From Candidatus Peregrinibacteria bacterium GW2011_GWF2_39_17 (GTDB lineage Bacteria > Patescibacteriota > Gracilibacteria > UBA1369 > UBA12473), in NCBI GenBank assembly GCA_000993615.1, contig LBWM01000009.1, positions 1 through 57,823 on the forward strand: DNA of 57,823 nucleotides. Direction: 5' to 3'. This document shows positions 38,578-46,804 of this stretch, piece after piece. Under the pieces are notes generated by a model. The model was given only the letters and a program-made list of their open reading frames with translations. It was not told where the DNA came from and searched no databases. How positions within the stretch are numbered: position 1 is the first letter of the stretch; each line of letters begins with the position of its first letter. The position numbers and the translations under genes were made by a program.

Positions 38578-38703
38578 AACTAAATAAATATTTTTTACCT
38601 CAAAAAAAGCGTATAATCTCCACATCGTGCAAACCACAATCCATAAATATTACTAGCGTTTAATATGCCTATAACTTCAAAAATATTAATACCTAGAGAC
38701 AAA

Positions 38704-39414
38704 ATGAAAAAATTATTCATATTTCTTCTCCCCTTTTCTATCGTATTATTTGCCGGTTGCAATATCGGAAAGCCCCAAACGCAAACCACGAAAAATTCCA
38801 TCCCAACGGTAAAAACAACGTATGAGACTTATCAAAATGAAACTTTTGGATTCGATTTTCAATACCCAAAAAACTTTATCGTTAAACTTTATGAACTTTG
38901 TTCCGCAAAAGACCCCTATTGTACACTTGAATTAAGCCTTAAAATTACTAATCCTTCATTGCCCAAAAAAGTATATGATTGTTGTTATACTCCTGAAGAG
39001 ATTGAACAATACGGAGAAATCCCTCCAATTATGTTAAAAGTGCTAAAAAAAGATCCGATCACGTACGGATTTTACCCGGAATCACAAAATAAAGTCGTTG
39101 AAGAAATCATCACATTAGGCGTTCCTAAAGAGTTAGCGAACAAAATCTTGGGCTATTTACCGTCTTCGTCAGATCCTACTTTGGACATAGCGCCGCCGGC
39201 ACTCGTTGACTCCTGCTCAGCCCATCAAGTTTCTAAAATCAATGGAAATATCGTTGTAAAAAGTAGCGGGTGCACTCACGAAGGCGTTTTTGAGACCCAA
39301 TTGTTTACAGTGATCGATGGTAAAGATTTTCAAAACAATGTGCTCCAATTTGACTACAAAGCAAATGACTATGACGCAGAAATTGAAAAAATCCTTGAGA
39401 CGCTGAATTTCTAA
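38704..39414 (+). CDS. lipoprotein of unknown function
   Basis: A 236-residue exported lipoprotein: K-K start, hydrophobic core and lipobox L-F-A-G-C with Cys at about residue 18. The mature part starts with a Thr-rich linker, then a beta-rich domain beginning T-F-G-F-D-F-Q-Y-P, which resembles the short PsbP-like 'F-x-Y-P' lipoprotein domains common in CPR bacteria. Seven further cysteines (several as C-C or C-x-x-K-D-P-Y-C) could form disulfides. I chose ATG 38704, the only start that puts the signal peptide at the N-terminus; an upstream ATG at 38665 adds 13 residues. A TATAAT lies at 38612, 92 bp upstream. Confidence 0.82.
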   Translation: MKKLFIFLLPFSIVLFAGCNIGKPQTQTTKNSIPTVKTTYETYQNETFGFDFQYPKNFIVKLYELCSAKDPYCTLELSLKITNPSLPKKVYDCCYTPEEIEQYGEIPPIMLKVLKKDPITYGFYPESQNKVVEEIITLGVPKELANKILGYLPSSSDPTLDIAPPALVDSCSAHQVSKINGNIVVKSSGCTHEGVFETQLFTVIDGKDFQNNVLQFDYKANDYDAEIEKILETLNF

Positions 39415-39487
39415 TAGAGACTAACGAGCCATCCAAAAAATGCACAATTTTTATGTTGGCTGGCCACTCGTATCTAAAGTCAAAGGG

Positions 39488-40159
39488 TCACAATTTCCAA
39501 TCTCTTTCCAATGTTCTTATTTGCCATTCCAACGCAGCTATTTTCCCGCTTTTGGGATCAATCCTTTGCAATTTTTTAATTTCATTTTTTCGTTGCGCTA
39601 TCTGAATATCAACAGAATTTTTCCAAACTGCATCTCCTTTTATCAACCAAGAGTTGAGCAATCCATCTGCACCACAAACCGTCATCAAAGATGACAGTAT
39701 AGAATCTGAAACACCCACGGATTTCTCTGATTTCCCAAAAGGAATTCTTGTACCACTGCCAGTCCATTTAAATTGACCAATCGCATCAACTAATTTTGAC
39801 AATTTCCTATCCCCCAACAAAGGAAAAGTCATATCAGTCGAAAGCGGATCTATCCCGGCACGATTCATGAATCTTTCTATAAACGGAAAAATTTTTTCAA
39901 GCGTTGCAACGTCATTTCCCATTTCAGAAATTCTTTGCATAAACCCAACCAATTCTTTTTCTTGAGGATTGAGCGAATTTTCATCAATATCCTTGATTAA
40001 ATTTATCTTAGAAAGAAGCTGAGTCCGTACCGAAGAGACATAAGCCTTCGCCTTAGCCCCAAAATTACTCATCTTGGTAAAAACAGCAAAAGCGATACAT
40101 TCCCTCCTTTGATCCTTATTACAAACCTGCCATGATTTAGTAGTACTTGTAAAAGCCAT
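39488..40159 (-). CDS. hypothetical protein, 223 aa
   Basis: A soluble protein of about 223 residues, basic at the start, ending in a helical coiled segment (residues about 185-220). No recognised family. The open frame continues back to 40267, but that part is the tRNA-Gln gene read as protein, so I start at ATG 40159, just 9 bp after the CCA end of the tRNA on the same strand. It is probably transcribed from the gmk/tRNA side. It converges on the lipoprotein gene with a 73-bp gap. Confidence 0.7.
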   Translation of the reverse strand: MAFTSTTKSWQVCNKDQRRECIAFAVFTKMSNFGAKAKAYVSSVRTQLLSKINLIKDIDENSLNPQEKELVGFMQRISEMGNDVATLEKIFPFIERFMNRAGIDPLSTDMTFPLLGDRKLSKLVDAIGQFKWTGSGTRIPFGKSEKSVGVSDSILSSLMTVCGADGLLNSWLIKGDAVWKNSVDIQIAQRKNEIKKLQRIDPKSGKIAALEWQIRTLERDWKL

Positions 40160-40167
40160 ATTTTTTC

Positions 40168-40242
40168 TGGCTGGGGCGCTAGGATTCGAACCTAGGAATG
40201 CTGGGACCAAAACCCAGTGCCTTACCGCTTGGCGACGCCCCA
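40168..40242 (-). tRNA. tRNA-Gln (anticodon TTG)
   Basis: A complete 75-nt cloverleaf on the minus strand: acceptor TGGGGCG pairs with CGCCCCA, discriminator G, encoded CCA at 40170-40168. The anticodon stem CTGGG/CCCAG holds the loop TTTTGGT with anticodon TTG (reads CAA). The T arm has GGTTCGAATCC. It lies 73 bp after gmk and 9 bp before the next gene on the same strand. Confidence 0.96.
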
Positions 40243-40315
40243 ATAATATTTCGTATAAAATAGCCACAAACCCCTAATTAAGTCGAGCGTAACTTAAACT
40301 AAAATCCCCCTAAGA

Positions 40316-40894
40316 TCAAGCCTTCTCAATTTCCTGCAAAATAATTTTCTCCACATCAGCTGCTAATTTAGCAACCTGCCCATCCAAACTTTCTACCTGA
40401 TAGTCACATTCCTTCCCCCAAGTCATTTCCATTAAAAAACTAGCATACCGCCGTTGCAATTCATCAACTGCCATCTTACTTCGATGCAAAATTCTCGCCT
40501 GCAAAGTATCCCAATCAGGAACCATTAAAAAAATTGATACCAACTGAGTACTTGGAATAAGTTTTCGAATAGATCGGAGCCCTTGCACATCCACTTCCCG
40601 AATAACGGTTTTCCCAGCGTCCAAAGCTTCGATAATCGGTTTTTTTAACGTACCATAATAATTATTCTGATGTACCACCGCATATTCCAAGAAATCCCCC
40701 TTTTTAATACGCAACTCAAACTCTTCACGAGCAATAAAATGATAAATTTCCCCATCCTGTTCCATTGGACGCCTAAGACGCGTCGTACAAGAAAGAGGAA
40801 AAACAAATTTAGAATATTTCCGCCGAAGATTATTCAAAACTGTCCCCTTCCCAGAGCCAGATGAACCCAATATAAGAAAAAGTTTACCCGTCAT
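40316..40894 (-). CDS. gmk: guanylate kinase
   Basis: A 192-residue guanylate kinase, which phosphorylates GMP to GDP with ATP. P-loop G-S-S-G-S-G-K-G is at residues 10-17 (the usual G-P-S-G-A-G-K-G). The GMP-binding part follows: S-C-T-T-R-x-x-R-P-x-E-x-D-G-x-x-Y-H-F at about 35-53, then Y-Y-G-T and the Walker B-like D-V-Q-G near residue 103. The length is normal. The N-terminus at ATG 40894 is the standard one. Downstream on the same strand are tRNA-Gln and a hypothetical gene. Confidence 0.94.
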   Translation of the reverse strand: MTGKLFLILGSSGSGKGTVLNNLRRKYSKFVFPLSCTTRLRRPMEQDGEIYHFIAREEFELRIKKGDFLEYAVVHQNNYYGTLKKPIIEALDAGKTVIREVDVQGLRSIRKLIPSTQLVSIFLMVPDWDTLQARILHRSKMAVDELQRRYASFLMEMTWGKECDYQVESLDGQVAKLAADVEKIILQEIEKA

Positions 40895-41038
40895 TGAAAT
40901 TTTAAAATAATTTTTTAGAAATTTAAAACTGTTTTCTGCTCATTATCACCCTTTAACCATCTTGACTAAATAAAATTAATATGTTATCATTTTATGATTT
41001 CAAAAATTCAACCTCATTCTAGCAGAAATTATTATGCA

Positions 41039-41067
41039 TTGAAATTTTGAATCAAAAAAGGTATAAT
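41039..41067 (+). promoter_or_regulatory. strong sigma70-type promoter
   Basis: TTGAAA (41039-41044), a 17-bp spacer and a perfect TATAAT (41062-41067), in a region with no protein gene on this strand. It should start a transcript near 41074 that runs to the terminator at 41477-41509. The tRNA-Asn promoter has the same -35 box and spacing. Confidence 0.75.
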
Positions 41068-41073
41068 TACCAG

Positions 41074-41509
41074 ATTTGTTCCTTTAAAAATTACCCCTAA
41101 CCCCTTACCCGCTTTCGAAAAAGTAGCGAGAAAGGAGGGCCTCACGAGCACACTCTTTTTTAAGTCCCTACTCGTGCCTCCCTTCCTCCCTACTTTTCGA
41201 TTCAGGTTGCGACTACAGCCTCCCTTGTCTCATGTTCCCTCCCTATTGAGAGAGAGCAGACAAAACCGTTTTTTCAAACTTCGTATTCTCCTTGAGAGAT
41301 ACCAAAAATAAAAACAAAAACTGGTGGTGATCCAGAATAAAATTTACCAAAGTAAGGTAGGGAATCGCGGGAAGAGGATTAGTCGACTCTCTTGCAAGAA
41401 GTTCTTGAAATACATTATTCCTGCTTAATCAATATTTCAGCAGATGCAATAATGTAGCCTGATAGAGCTCCACAAAAACCTCCATTTATATATTTTATGG
41501 GGGTTTTTT
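41074..41509 (+). ncRNA. candidate structured RNA of about 430 nt between gmk and ssb
   Basis: A gene-less stretch of 616 bp (40895-41510) holds a strong promoter and a rho-independent terminator on the plus strand and no convincing open frame. The predicted transcript has a long imperfect hairpin at its 5' end (41116-41199: arms beginning CGAAAA and ending TTTTCG, about 30 pairs around a loop near 41155) and smaller hairpins such as AGAG/CTCT near 41376-41396. The size suits RNase P RNA or tmRNA, neither of which is otherwise seen here. I do not find the RNase P core (GAGGAAAGTCC, ACAGAA) nor the tmRNA tRNA-like ends, so the identity is open. Confidence 0.55.
41477..41509 (+). terminator. 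rho-independent terminator, possibly bidirectional
   Basis: AACCTCCAT (41477-41485) pairs with ATGGGGGTT (41497-41505), nine pairs with one T-G, followed by T's to 41509. It ends the candidate RNA. Read in reverse it lies directly after the ssb stop codon and could terminate ssb as well. Confidence 0.82.
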
Positions 41510-41510
41510 G

Positions 41511-41999
41511 TTAAAACGGTAAATCCTCGACATTTATCTTCCCATCGTCTTGATCGGAATTTCCCTTACCCTCTACCGCGAAATTATCAGGGGCTGGAGC
41601 ATCTTGGCCAGACTGCATACCAGCAGGTTCACGATCCATTCCATAAGATCCAGGAATTGGCTCCCCCCTACGATCCAACATAATCATGTTATCCGCAACA
41701 ATCTCCGTACGATAGCGCTTCACACCATCCTCTCCAGTCCAATCGCGTGTTTGCAAACGCCCCTCAACAAAAGCTTTGCTGCCCTTTTTTAAATATTGAG
41801 CACAAATATCCGCCAATTTACCCCACACCACTACATTATGAAATTCTGTTTTTTCTTGCGCTTGTCCGGTTGCATCAGTCCAACGAAAATTTGTAGCTAC
41901 CGCAAAAGAAGCCACCGTACGACCATTAGAAGTATTTCGAACTTCAGGATCACGAGTTAAATTTCCAATAATTTGAGCTCTATTTAAGGACATAGCCAT
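41511..41999 (-). CDS. ssb: single-stranded DNA-binding protein
   Basis: A 162-residue SSB. The OB-fold covers residues 1-110 and starts with the typical N-R-A-Q-I-I-G-N-L-T-R-D-P-E-V-R; it also has F-A-V-A-T-N and W-G-K-L-A-D-I. It is followed by a Gly/Asp/Pro-rich flexible linker and the acidic tail ending D-L-P-F, the docking tip for DNA repair partners (D-I-P-F in E. coli). It coats single-stranded DNA in replication and repair. It is a single gene with the terminator at 41477-41509 right after its stop. Upstream is an intergenic region of about 150 bp. Confidence 0.95.
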   Translation of the reverse strand: MAMSLNRAQIIGNLTRDPEVRNTSNGRTVASFAVATNFRWTDATGQAQEKTEFHNVVVWGKLADICAQYLKKGSKAFVEGRLQTRDWTGEDGVKRYRTEIVADNMIMLDRRGEPIPGSYGMDREPAGMQSGQDAPAPDNFAVEGKGNSDQDDGKINVEDLPF

Positions 42000-42148
42000 G
42001 TAAAAAAGGGTTAATGTTAGCGTGCCATCACTCTACAAAAAAACAAACGCTTCTGCCAAGGGCAAATATAGACATCATCTAGCCATGTCAACTAAATAAT
42101 TTTCTGATACAATTCAAAAAGACCATCTAAACTAAGCCCTCACCCAAA

Positions 42149-42406
42149 CTAAAACTCAGTTTCAATCGTGATCCCCTCATTCAATTCTCCAACCTGTTTC
42201 AAAGGAGCTCGATTCAAATATAACCAATAACTATATCCAAAAGCTCCACCTAAAACAGCGGTTACAGACCAAACCACTAAAACCCCAATCCACAACAAAC
42301 AAAGCCGCCTATGTTGATTAAATATTGCTTTCACCTGGGACGCGAAGAAAAGCTCTCTCTCGCTGAGCTTGAAACTATTTTCCGAGGAATGATTATCGAA
42401 AGTCAT
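42149..42406 (-). CDS. small single-span membrane protein, start uncertain
   Basis: The C-terminal half encodes a clear transmembrane helix (W-I-G-V-L-V-V-W-S-V-T-A-V-L-G-G-A) preceded by R-R and followed by a short polar tail of about 20 residues. The longest frame (85 residues, ATG 42406) overlaps the first 96 bp of the divergent methyltransferase gene, which is surely coding on the other strand there. The true start is therefore likely inside, for example TTG 42298, giving about 49 residues. It lies upstream of ssb on the same strand. No family recognised. Confidence 0.4.
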   Translation of the reverse strand: MTFDNHSSENSFKLSERELFFASQVKAIFNQHRRLCLLWIGVLVVWSVTAVLGGAFGYSYWLYLNRAPLKQVGELNEGITIETEF

Positions 42407-43534
42407 AATCGAATAGCAATTATTGAAATAAAAAATCTAAGCGATCCCCAAAAATTACTAAATGAATTGGGGGGAATTTTGAAAATTAGTGAAATATTTA
42501 AAGAACTAGGAGAAAATCAAGAAAATTTAATCGAACAGTCTCTTATTAAAGCCCTTAAATCCCAAAAACCAACCGGAAAGCTAATTTTCGGCCTTAATGT
42601 AGCACCTCAAGATGATCATTTTCTAAACAAAACATTAAAAAATCTTAAACAAATTCTAAAATCAAAAGGTCGAAACCCCAGATTTATCAATAAATTAGGA
42701 AATCTAAACACCGCCATCATTGTCAAAAGCGGGCTTATGAAATACGGCACCGATTTTAATATTATTCGATCCTCCCTCAAAACATATCTTAGTGGAACCG
42801 TTGCTATCCAAAATGTTCACAATTACAGCCAAAGAGATTATGAAAAACCAGTTCGTCTAGACAAAGAAGGCATGCTCCCGCCTAAATTAGCTCAGTTAAT
42901 GATCAATTTAACCGGACTGACAAATTTTCAAGAAAATCTCCCAGATAGTTACGCAACTAATTACGAAAATTTTGGCTATTTCGAAAATTTAAAAAATAAA
43001 ACTCTCTATGACCCTTTTTGTGGAAGCGGCACAGTTCTCGGAGAAGGACTAATTAAGGGCATGAACATTATTGGTTCAGACCTCGAACCAAAAGCTATAG
43101 AAGCCGCCATCAAAAATTTAACCTGGCTTGAACAGAAAAAATTTTTCAACCCCGAACAAACTAAAAAACTATTCATAAAAGATGTTACCACCCTCACAAA
43201 TACTGATTTACCGAAATCTCCGGATTGCGTGGTTAGCGAAGTTTATCTCGGCCCCGCCCAAACCAAATCACTTCGCAAAAACGAAATTGAGAATATTCAC
43301 ACAAATTTATTAGCCCTTTACCAAAAAGGATTTCAAGCTTTGCATCCACTCTTAATAAAACACACGCCGTTAGTGATTGCTTTCCCTCTCTATTATGACC
43401 ACAACAAAAAAATTCCCATCCCAAATTTAAAAGAAATTCTTGAAAAAATAGGCTATAATATAGCCTATACCACGATCTATCATCGCCCGGAACAAATAGT
43501 TGGCAGGGAAATTTTCGTTATGGAACGAGTTTAA
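42311..43534 (+). CDS. TRM11-like RNA (guanine-N2) methyltransferase
   Basis: A 407-residue SAM-dependent methyltransferase. The N-terminal half (about 1-200) begins like the THUMP/NFLD part of TRM11-type proteins (F-H-L-G-R-E-E-K-L-S-L-A-E-L). The catalytic half has motif I Y-D-P-F-C-G-S-G-T-V-L-G-E at about residues 233-245, then I-G-S-D-L-E-P as the SAM-ribose acidic site, and a motif IV-like D-C-V-V-S-E-V-Y-L-G near 305 in place of the usual D-P-P-Y. The family methylates guanine 10 of tRNA in archaea and eukaryotes. The changed motif IV (S-E-V-Y-L-G) matches the T-E-P-Y-L-G form seen in bacterial relatives. The RNA target is inferred. Confidence 0.82.
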   Translation: MLIKYCFHLGREEKLSLAELETIFRGMIIESHNRIAIIEIKNLSDPQKLLNELGGILKISEIFKELGENQENLIEQSLIKALKSQKPTGKLIFGLNVAPQDDHFLNKTLKNLKQILKSKGRNPRFINKLGNLNTAIIVKSGLMKYGTDFNIIRSSLKTYLSGTVAIQNVHNYSQRDYEKPVRLDKEGMLPPKLAQLMINLTGLTNFQENLPDSYATNYENFGYFENLKNKTLYDPFCGSGTVLGEGLIKGMNIIGSDLEPKAIEAAIKNLTWLEQKKFFNPEQTKKLFIKDVTTLTNTDLPKSPDCVVSEVYLGPAQTKSLRKNEIENIHTNLLALYQKGFQALHPLLIKHTPLVIAFPLYYDHNKKIPIPNLKEILEKIGYNIAYTTIYHRPEQIVGREIFVMERV

Positions 43535-43636
43535 AATTATACACCCACGCTTTTATAATTCCGAATAATACTCCGTAACCTAAATACCTTTTGGGGCTTC
43601 GTTAATCGAAATCACTATTTTTTCGCACAAAAAATA

Positions 43637-43665
43637 TTGAAAAAACCACAAGACTTCTCTATAGT
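43637..43665 (+). promoter_or_regulatory. promoter of tRNA-Asn
   Basis: TTGAAA (43637-43642), 17-bp spacer, TATAGT (43660-43665), 27 bp before the first base of tRNA-Asn. The element matches the -35/spacing of the promoter at 41039. Confidence 0.75.
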
Positions 43666-43691
43666 ATCGCCGTTATTCAATAATCCGATAA

Positions 43692-43766
43692 TCCGGGGTA
43701 GCGCAGCGGTAGCGCAGTTGACTGTTAATCAATTGGTCGTGGGTTCGAATCCCACCCCCGGAGCCA
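43692..43766 (+). tRNA. tRNA-Asn (anticodon GTT)
   Basis: A complete cloverleaf of 75 nt: acceptor TCCGGGG pairs with CCCCGGA, discriminator G, encoded CCA (43764-43766). The anticodon loop CTGTTAA between TTGA and TCAA carries GTT (reads AAC/AAU). The T arm has GGTTCGAATCC. It has its own promoter (43637) and terminator (43800). Confidence 0.97.
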
Positions 43767-43799
43767 AGTTACTTGTTTTTGAAGAAAAATCTTGTTGTG

Positions 43800-43821
43800 G
43801 GCTTATTTAAGCCATTTTTTT
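43800..43821 (+). terminator. terminator of tRNA-Asn
   Basis: GGCTTA (43800-43805), TT loop, TAAGCC (43808-43813), then A and seven T's. It lies 34 bp after the CCA end of tRNA-Asn. Confidence 0.75.
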
Positions 43822-43893
43822 ATCCGAAAATCATCTACACGGATCTGAGAAAATAGGGTATACTAACTACGCGTAATTAAATAATTTAAATTT

Positions 43894-43995
43894 ATGGCTG
43901 GCATAGGCGATTTTTTCAAGGCTGGATGCATCTCCTGGTTTTTGGGGGGTGGCTTCATCATGACTATCATTATTTACCTGATTTTCTTTCGTTGA
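43894..43995 (+). CDS. 33-residue single-span membrane peptide
   Basis: A short frame, ATG 43894 to TGA 43993-43995, encoding M-A-G-I-G-D-F-F-K-A-G-C followed by one hydrophobic helix with a Gly-rich start and an R at the end. There is an AT-rich, promoter-like region (TATACTAAC near 43858) upstream. The neighbouring YtxH-like gene begins 67 bp downstream on the same strand. Too short for certainty, but the composition is that of a real membrane peptide and not of random AT-rich DNA. Confidence 0.45.
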   Translation: MAGIGDFFKAGCISWFLGGGFIMTIIIYLIFFR

Positions 43996-44062
43996 TTTTC
44001 AAAAATGAAGACCAACCAATCAAATTAGTAAAATTTAACATTAATTCTTAACAACTATCACA

Positions 44063-44404
44063 ATGGAAAACAAGTTTAAAAAGGGTCTCATATTAGGTGG
44101 ACTATTAACGGCCGCTGCCGTACTGGGATTTGCCATGAGCCATGAGGGACAAGAGCTTACCGAAGAATTACAAAAAGATCTTAAAAATCTAGCCAAGCAA
44201 TTGAAAAAAAGTCTCCATAAACTAGAAGACATCACGAAAGAAGGCTTTGATGAATCAGTCGCCACCGTCGTTGAGGAATATGCCAAGAAGAAGGAATTGG
44301 CCAGTGACGCGAAAAAAGCGCTTATAAACGCATTGCAATCCAAGTGGCATGAAATGGAGGAAGAGTATCTGGCCGAAAAAGATGAAGTAGGGACAAAAAA
44401 ATAG
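44063..44404 (+). CDS. YtxH-like membrane-anchored helical protein
   Basis: A 113-residue protein with a short basic N-terminus, one membrane helix at residues 9-25 (the G-L-I-L-G-G-L-L-T-A-A-A segment) and then a long charged amphipathic helix, rich in Lys and Glu, to the end. This is the layout of YtxH-type proteins, often envelope- or stress-associated. It stands alone behind the 33-residue peptide gene. The family match rests on architecture more than on residues. Confidence 0.72.
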   Translation: MENKFKKGLILGGLLTAAAVLGFAMSHEGQELTEELQKDLKNLAKQLKKSLHKLEDITKEGFDESVATVVEEYAKKKELASDAKKALINALQSKWHEMEEEYLAEKDEVGTKK

Positions 44405-44763
44405 TGTGTGATTAGAAATAATTTTTAACATCTTAATAAAATAACTATAAAAAAGTTTGTAGCTCTTTTGATTGTTGAGTTAATTCCCAACGATATTTTG
44501 CTGCTAAAACAATTCCAACTTCGTTTACCACGGGGAGCCCTAAAAAGCCCCCAGTAAAGCTTCCCTCCTTAAACCACGTTCGGATATCGTACGCCAGGTC
44601 GAGCCAAACTTTGACTTTGTTTCGCACAACGCATGGCCACAAAAGGCTTTTTCAGGTTTAAAATAAGCTTTTCACCGTCAGTCTGACAGTTCGCAAGTAC
44701 CATTTTTAGAAACTGTGTTTTTGTGCTGCTTGCAAACATTCAAATAACTCAACTGCATAATTT
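44405..44763. other. intergenic stretch without a supported gene
   Basis: About 360 bp. The minus strand carries a 65-codon open frame (44445-44642, start ATG 44642) and a second, overlapping frame from about 44705 to 44573. Base composition is less AT-rich than its neighbours at 44500-44650. The two frames look like fragments of a decayed or foreign gene, but I recognise no family and call neither. Confidence 0.4.
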
Positions 44764-44792
44764 TTGCCATATATGCAATTTTATGCTAGAAT
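44764..44792 (+). promoter_or_regulatory. probable promoter for 44812-45819
   Basis: TTGCCA (44764-44769), 17-bp spacer, TAGAAT (44787-44792), 19 bp before the ATG at 44812. The predicted leader is only about 12 nt, consistent with start-proximal, Shine-Dalgarno-free translation. Confidence 0.6.
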
Positions 44793-44811
44793 TAAAAAAT
44801 ATAAATAACAC

Positions 44812-45819
44812 ATGCCAGAAAAAAATCCTGAAAATGACCCTAAACAAAAAATTCTAGCAATTTTAAATTCACAATACCCAGAAACCCAAGCCTCACTAAC
44901 TGACCACAACGGACTAACGATCATTCTTCTAGGAGGTAATTTTGACCGTTCTATCTACGAAATGCATCAAATGTCTGAAAGGTATTTCAGGGAAGATGAA
45001 ACTGATTTTAAAGGAATAAAAATTGTAGAGCTAGGTCAACAAGGTCTCCCCTTTCGAAACTGCCTCGAACTCACATTCCCAAATAAAGAAAAAATTTACA
45101 TCATCCATGAAACCGAATTCGAAATACTTAAACAAAATGGGGTTTCAAAAAAAACAGACTCACTAGAAAAATTACTAGACACCTGGCCAGATGAAACATA
45201 CGAACAAGAAAAAAAAGTCCTACTTGGAGAATACCCTTCTATAACACCCATGCTCGCCGGATTAAAACCAGTAGGATACATTAGGGAAACACGAGGAGAT
45301 GCCTGGTCTAAAGCAAAAATAACATTCATTCGATCATTGCCCACGCTTGAAATTCTATCGCTCCAATCAGATGAAACGTACAATGATTACATCGTATACA
45401 ATCCAAAATCGGTAGCTAGAACTTTAATTGCTAATAAAGAGCTCTTTGTCAGATGCGATCTTACACAAAAATTAACTCCAACTGAAATTGTGAAGCAGGT
45501 TTTTATGAGAGAAAATGCAGCAAAAAGATCAGAAGCAGGCACAAATATTGATAGAATATTAGGGCTATTACTTGGATTCGACCGAACATCGGTATTAAAA
45601 TTTCCAGACCAAAAAGCAACAGATGTTCATTTCAATATATGGAAAATAAATTACGCAATATATGAACCCGACAAAAATGAAGACTACAAAAGGCTAAAAG
45701 AAAACTATGAATTACTACTCGCAAAAATTGAAGCATGGCTAAGAGCAGGACTAAATCCAAAAGAAATTATAAGCAAGATAGCAACAACGTATCAGGTACT
45801 TCAGGAAATTCCAGAATAA
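44812..45819 (+). CDS. hypothetical protein, 335 aa
   Basis: A 335-residue soluble protein without signal peptide. The first 110 residues look like an alpha/beta fold (T-I-I-L-L-G-G-N-F-D-R and I-K-I-V-E-L-G-Q-Q-G); the C-terminal 120 residues are helical and charged. No recognised family. It is a single gene with its own promoter at 44764; a gap of 141 bp separates it from the stop of the convergent TrmB-like regulator. Confidence 0.8.
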   Translation: MPEKNPENDPKQKILAILNSQYPETQASLTDHNGLTIILLGGNFDRSIYEMHQMSERYFREDETDFKGIKIVELGQQGLPFRNCLELTFPNKEKIYIIHETEFEILKQNGVSKKTDSLEKLLDTWPDETYEQEKKVLLGEYPSITPMLAGLKPVGYIRETRGDAWSKAKITFIRSLPTLEILSLQSDETYNDYIVYNPKSVARTLIANKELFVRCDLTQKLTPTEIVKQVFMRENAAKRSEAGTNIDRILGLLLGFDRTSVLKFPDQKATDVHFNIWKINYAIYEPDKNEDYKRLKENYELLLAKIEAWLRAGLNPKEIISKIATTYQVLQEIPE

Positions 45820-45960
45820 TTCGCATCAATATCCAATGTCGGAACCATTAAAAATTTTGCCTCACAAATTCCCGAAACAATATCACCTTATTTTTATCTT
45901 TCGGATTAAATAAAAATAACAGCAAAAATTAGCCTAAAAAACACCATAAAGGCGACTAAA

Positions 45961-46737
45961 TCACGAACGCCCTGCTGAAAAATAAGATTTTAAAACATTA
46001 AAAACCACCTTCATGTGTTCAGCGATCAAATGATTTTCAATCACTACCCCGGACAAATCACCAGGATCATAGGAGATAAAATCAACCAAATCTCCATGAA
46101 TTGCCACCGTTAATTTAAACGGATTTTTGACAGGATCAACAAATATCACCTCATCATAAATCCCTTGAGCCTTCTTAACATAATCACGAGACAATTTACT
46201 ATCAGATAAAATCATCTTGTTTTTACTGATATGCTTTTTAGACTTTGGAATATAGACTCGCTCAATATACTCTCGAATTTTAGGATGCATGTTCCCATGA
46301 CTGGAAATAAAAAAAACAGACTCGTCCTTAGCACAACAATCATCAATAGTGCGATACAAAGATTCTAACCCCTGATAATATTTAACTTTCGGAACTAATT
46401 GCCTATTTTGAAGCCCAGCTAAAACAGGTAATAATTCCTTGAAATCGCTAATCTGTTTTTTAATTTCAGCTTGTCGCTGTAACAAAACGGATTCTAGTAG
46501 CTCCGGAGGAACCACTGAAAAATAAGTAGCGTTTAAACGATCCTGCTTACTGGCAATCCCTTTGCTAATTAATTCCCCAAATACAAACCCTACCGTAGAA
46601 CGCGCAATCCCAGTTTTACTACTCAACGTACTCACGGTTTGTGGTCCCATTCTAAGTGAACACAAATACAACTCCGCCTCTTTTTCACTGAGCCCCATAC
46701 TCATTAAAAACAATTTAATATCAGTAATCATTGGCAA
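45961..46737 (-). CDS. TrmB-family transcriptional regulator
   Basis: A 258-residue protein. Residues about 8-75 form a winged helix-turn-helix typical of TrmB (M-G-L-S-E-K-E-A-E-L-Y-L, then T-V-S-T-L-S-S-K-T-G-I-A-R-S-T-V as recognition helix). A short coiled coil follows at 85-110, and the C-terminal 145 residues resemble the phospholipase-D-like ligand or dimer domain of this family (K-Y-Y-Q-G-L-E-S-L-Y). TrmB regulators are common in archaea and CPR bacteria and sense sugars in the best-known cases; the ligand here is unknown. It is just downstream of the 620-residue gene on the same strand (67-bp gap), perhaps co-transcribed. Confidence 0.85.
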   Translation of the reverse strand: MPMITDIKLFLMSMGLSEKEAELYLCSLRMGPQTVSTLSSKTGIARSTVGFVFGELISKGIASKQDRLNATYFSVVPPELLESVLLQRQAEIKKQISDFKELLPVLAGLQNRQLVPKVKYYQGLESLYRTIDDCCAKDESVFFISSHGNMHPKIREYIERVYIPKSKKHISKNKMILSDSKLSRDYVKKAQGIYDEVIFVDPVKNPFKLTVAIHGDLVDFISYDPGDLSGVVIENHLIAEHMKVVFNVLKSYFSAGRS

Positions 46738-46804
46738 AAGATGATAAATTTAAAAAAGGACATAAAAATAAACCTATAAAAACCCAAAGTCAACTGGCAA
46801 TGAT

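Noticed and set aside
40160-40267. N-terminal 36 codons of the frame 39488-40267
   Set aside because: They are the tRNA-Gln gene read as protein; the protein start is set at ATG 40159.
40962-40990. A second promoter-like element (TTGACT-17-TATCAT) upstream of the candidate RNA
   Set aside because: AT-rich DNA gives such matches by chance; the element at 41039 is clearly better.
41074-41509. Calling the RNA RNase P or tmRNA
   Set aside because: I found none of the RNase P core (GAGGAAAGTCC, ACAGAA) and no tRNA-like tmRNA ends. Size alone is not enough.
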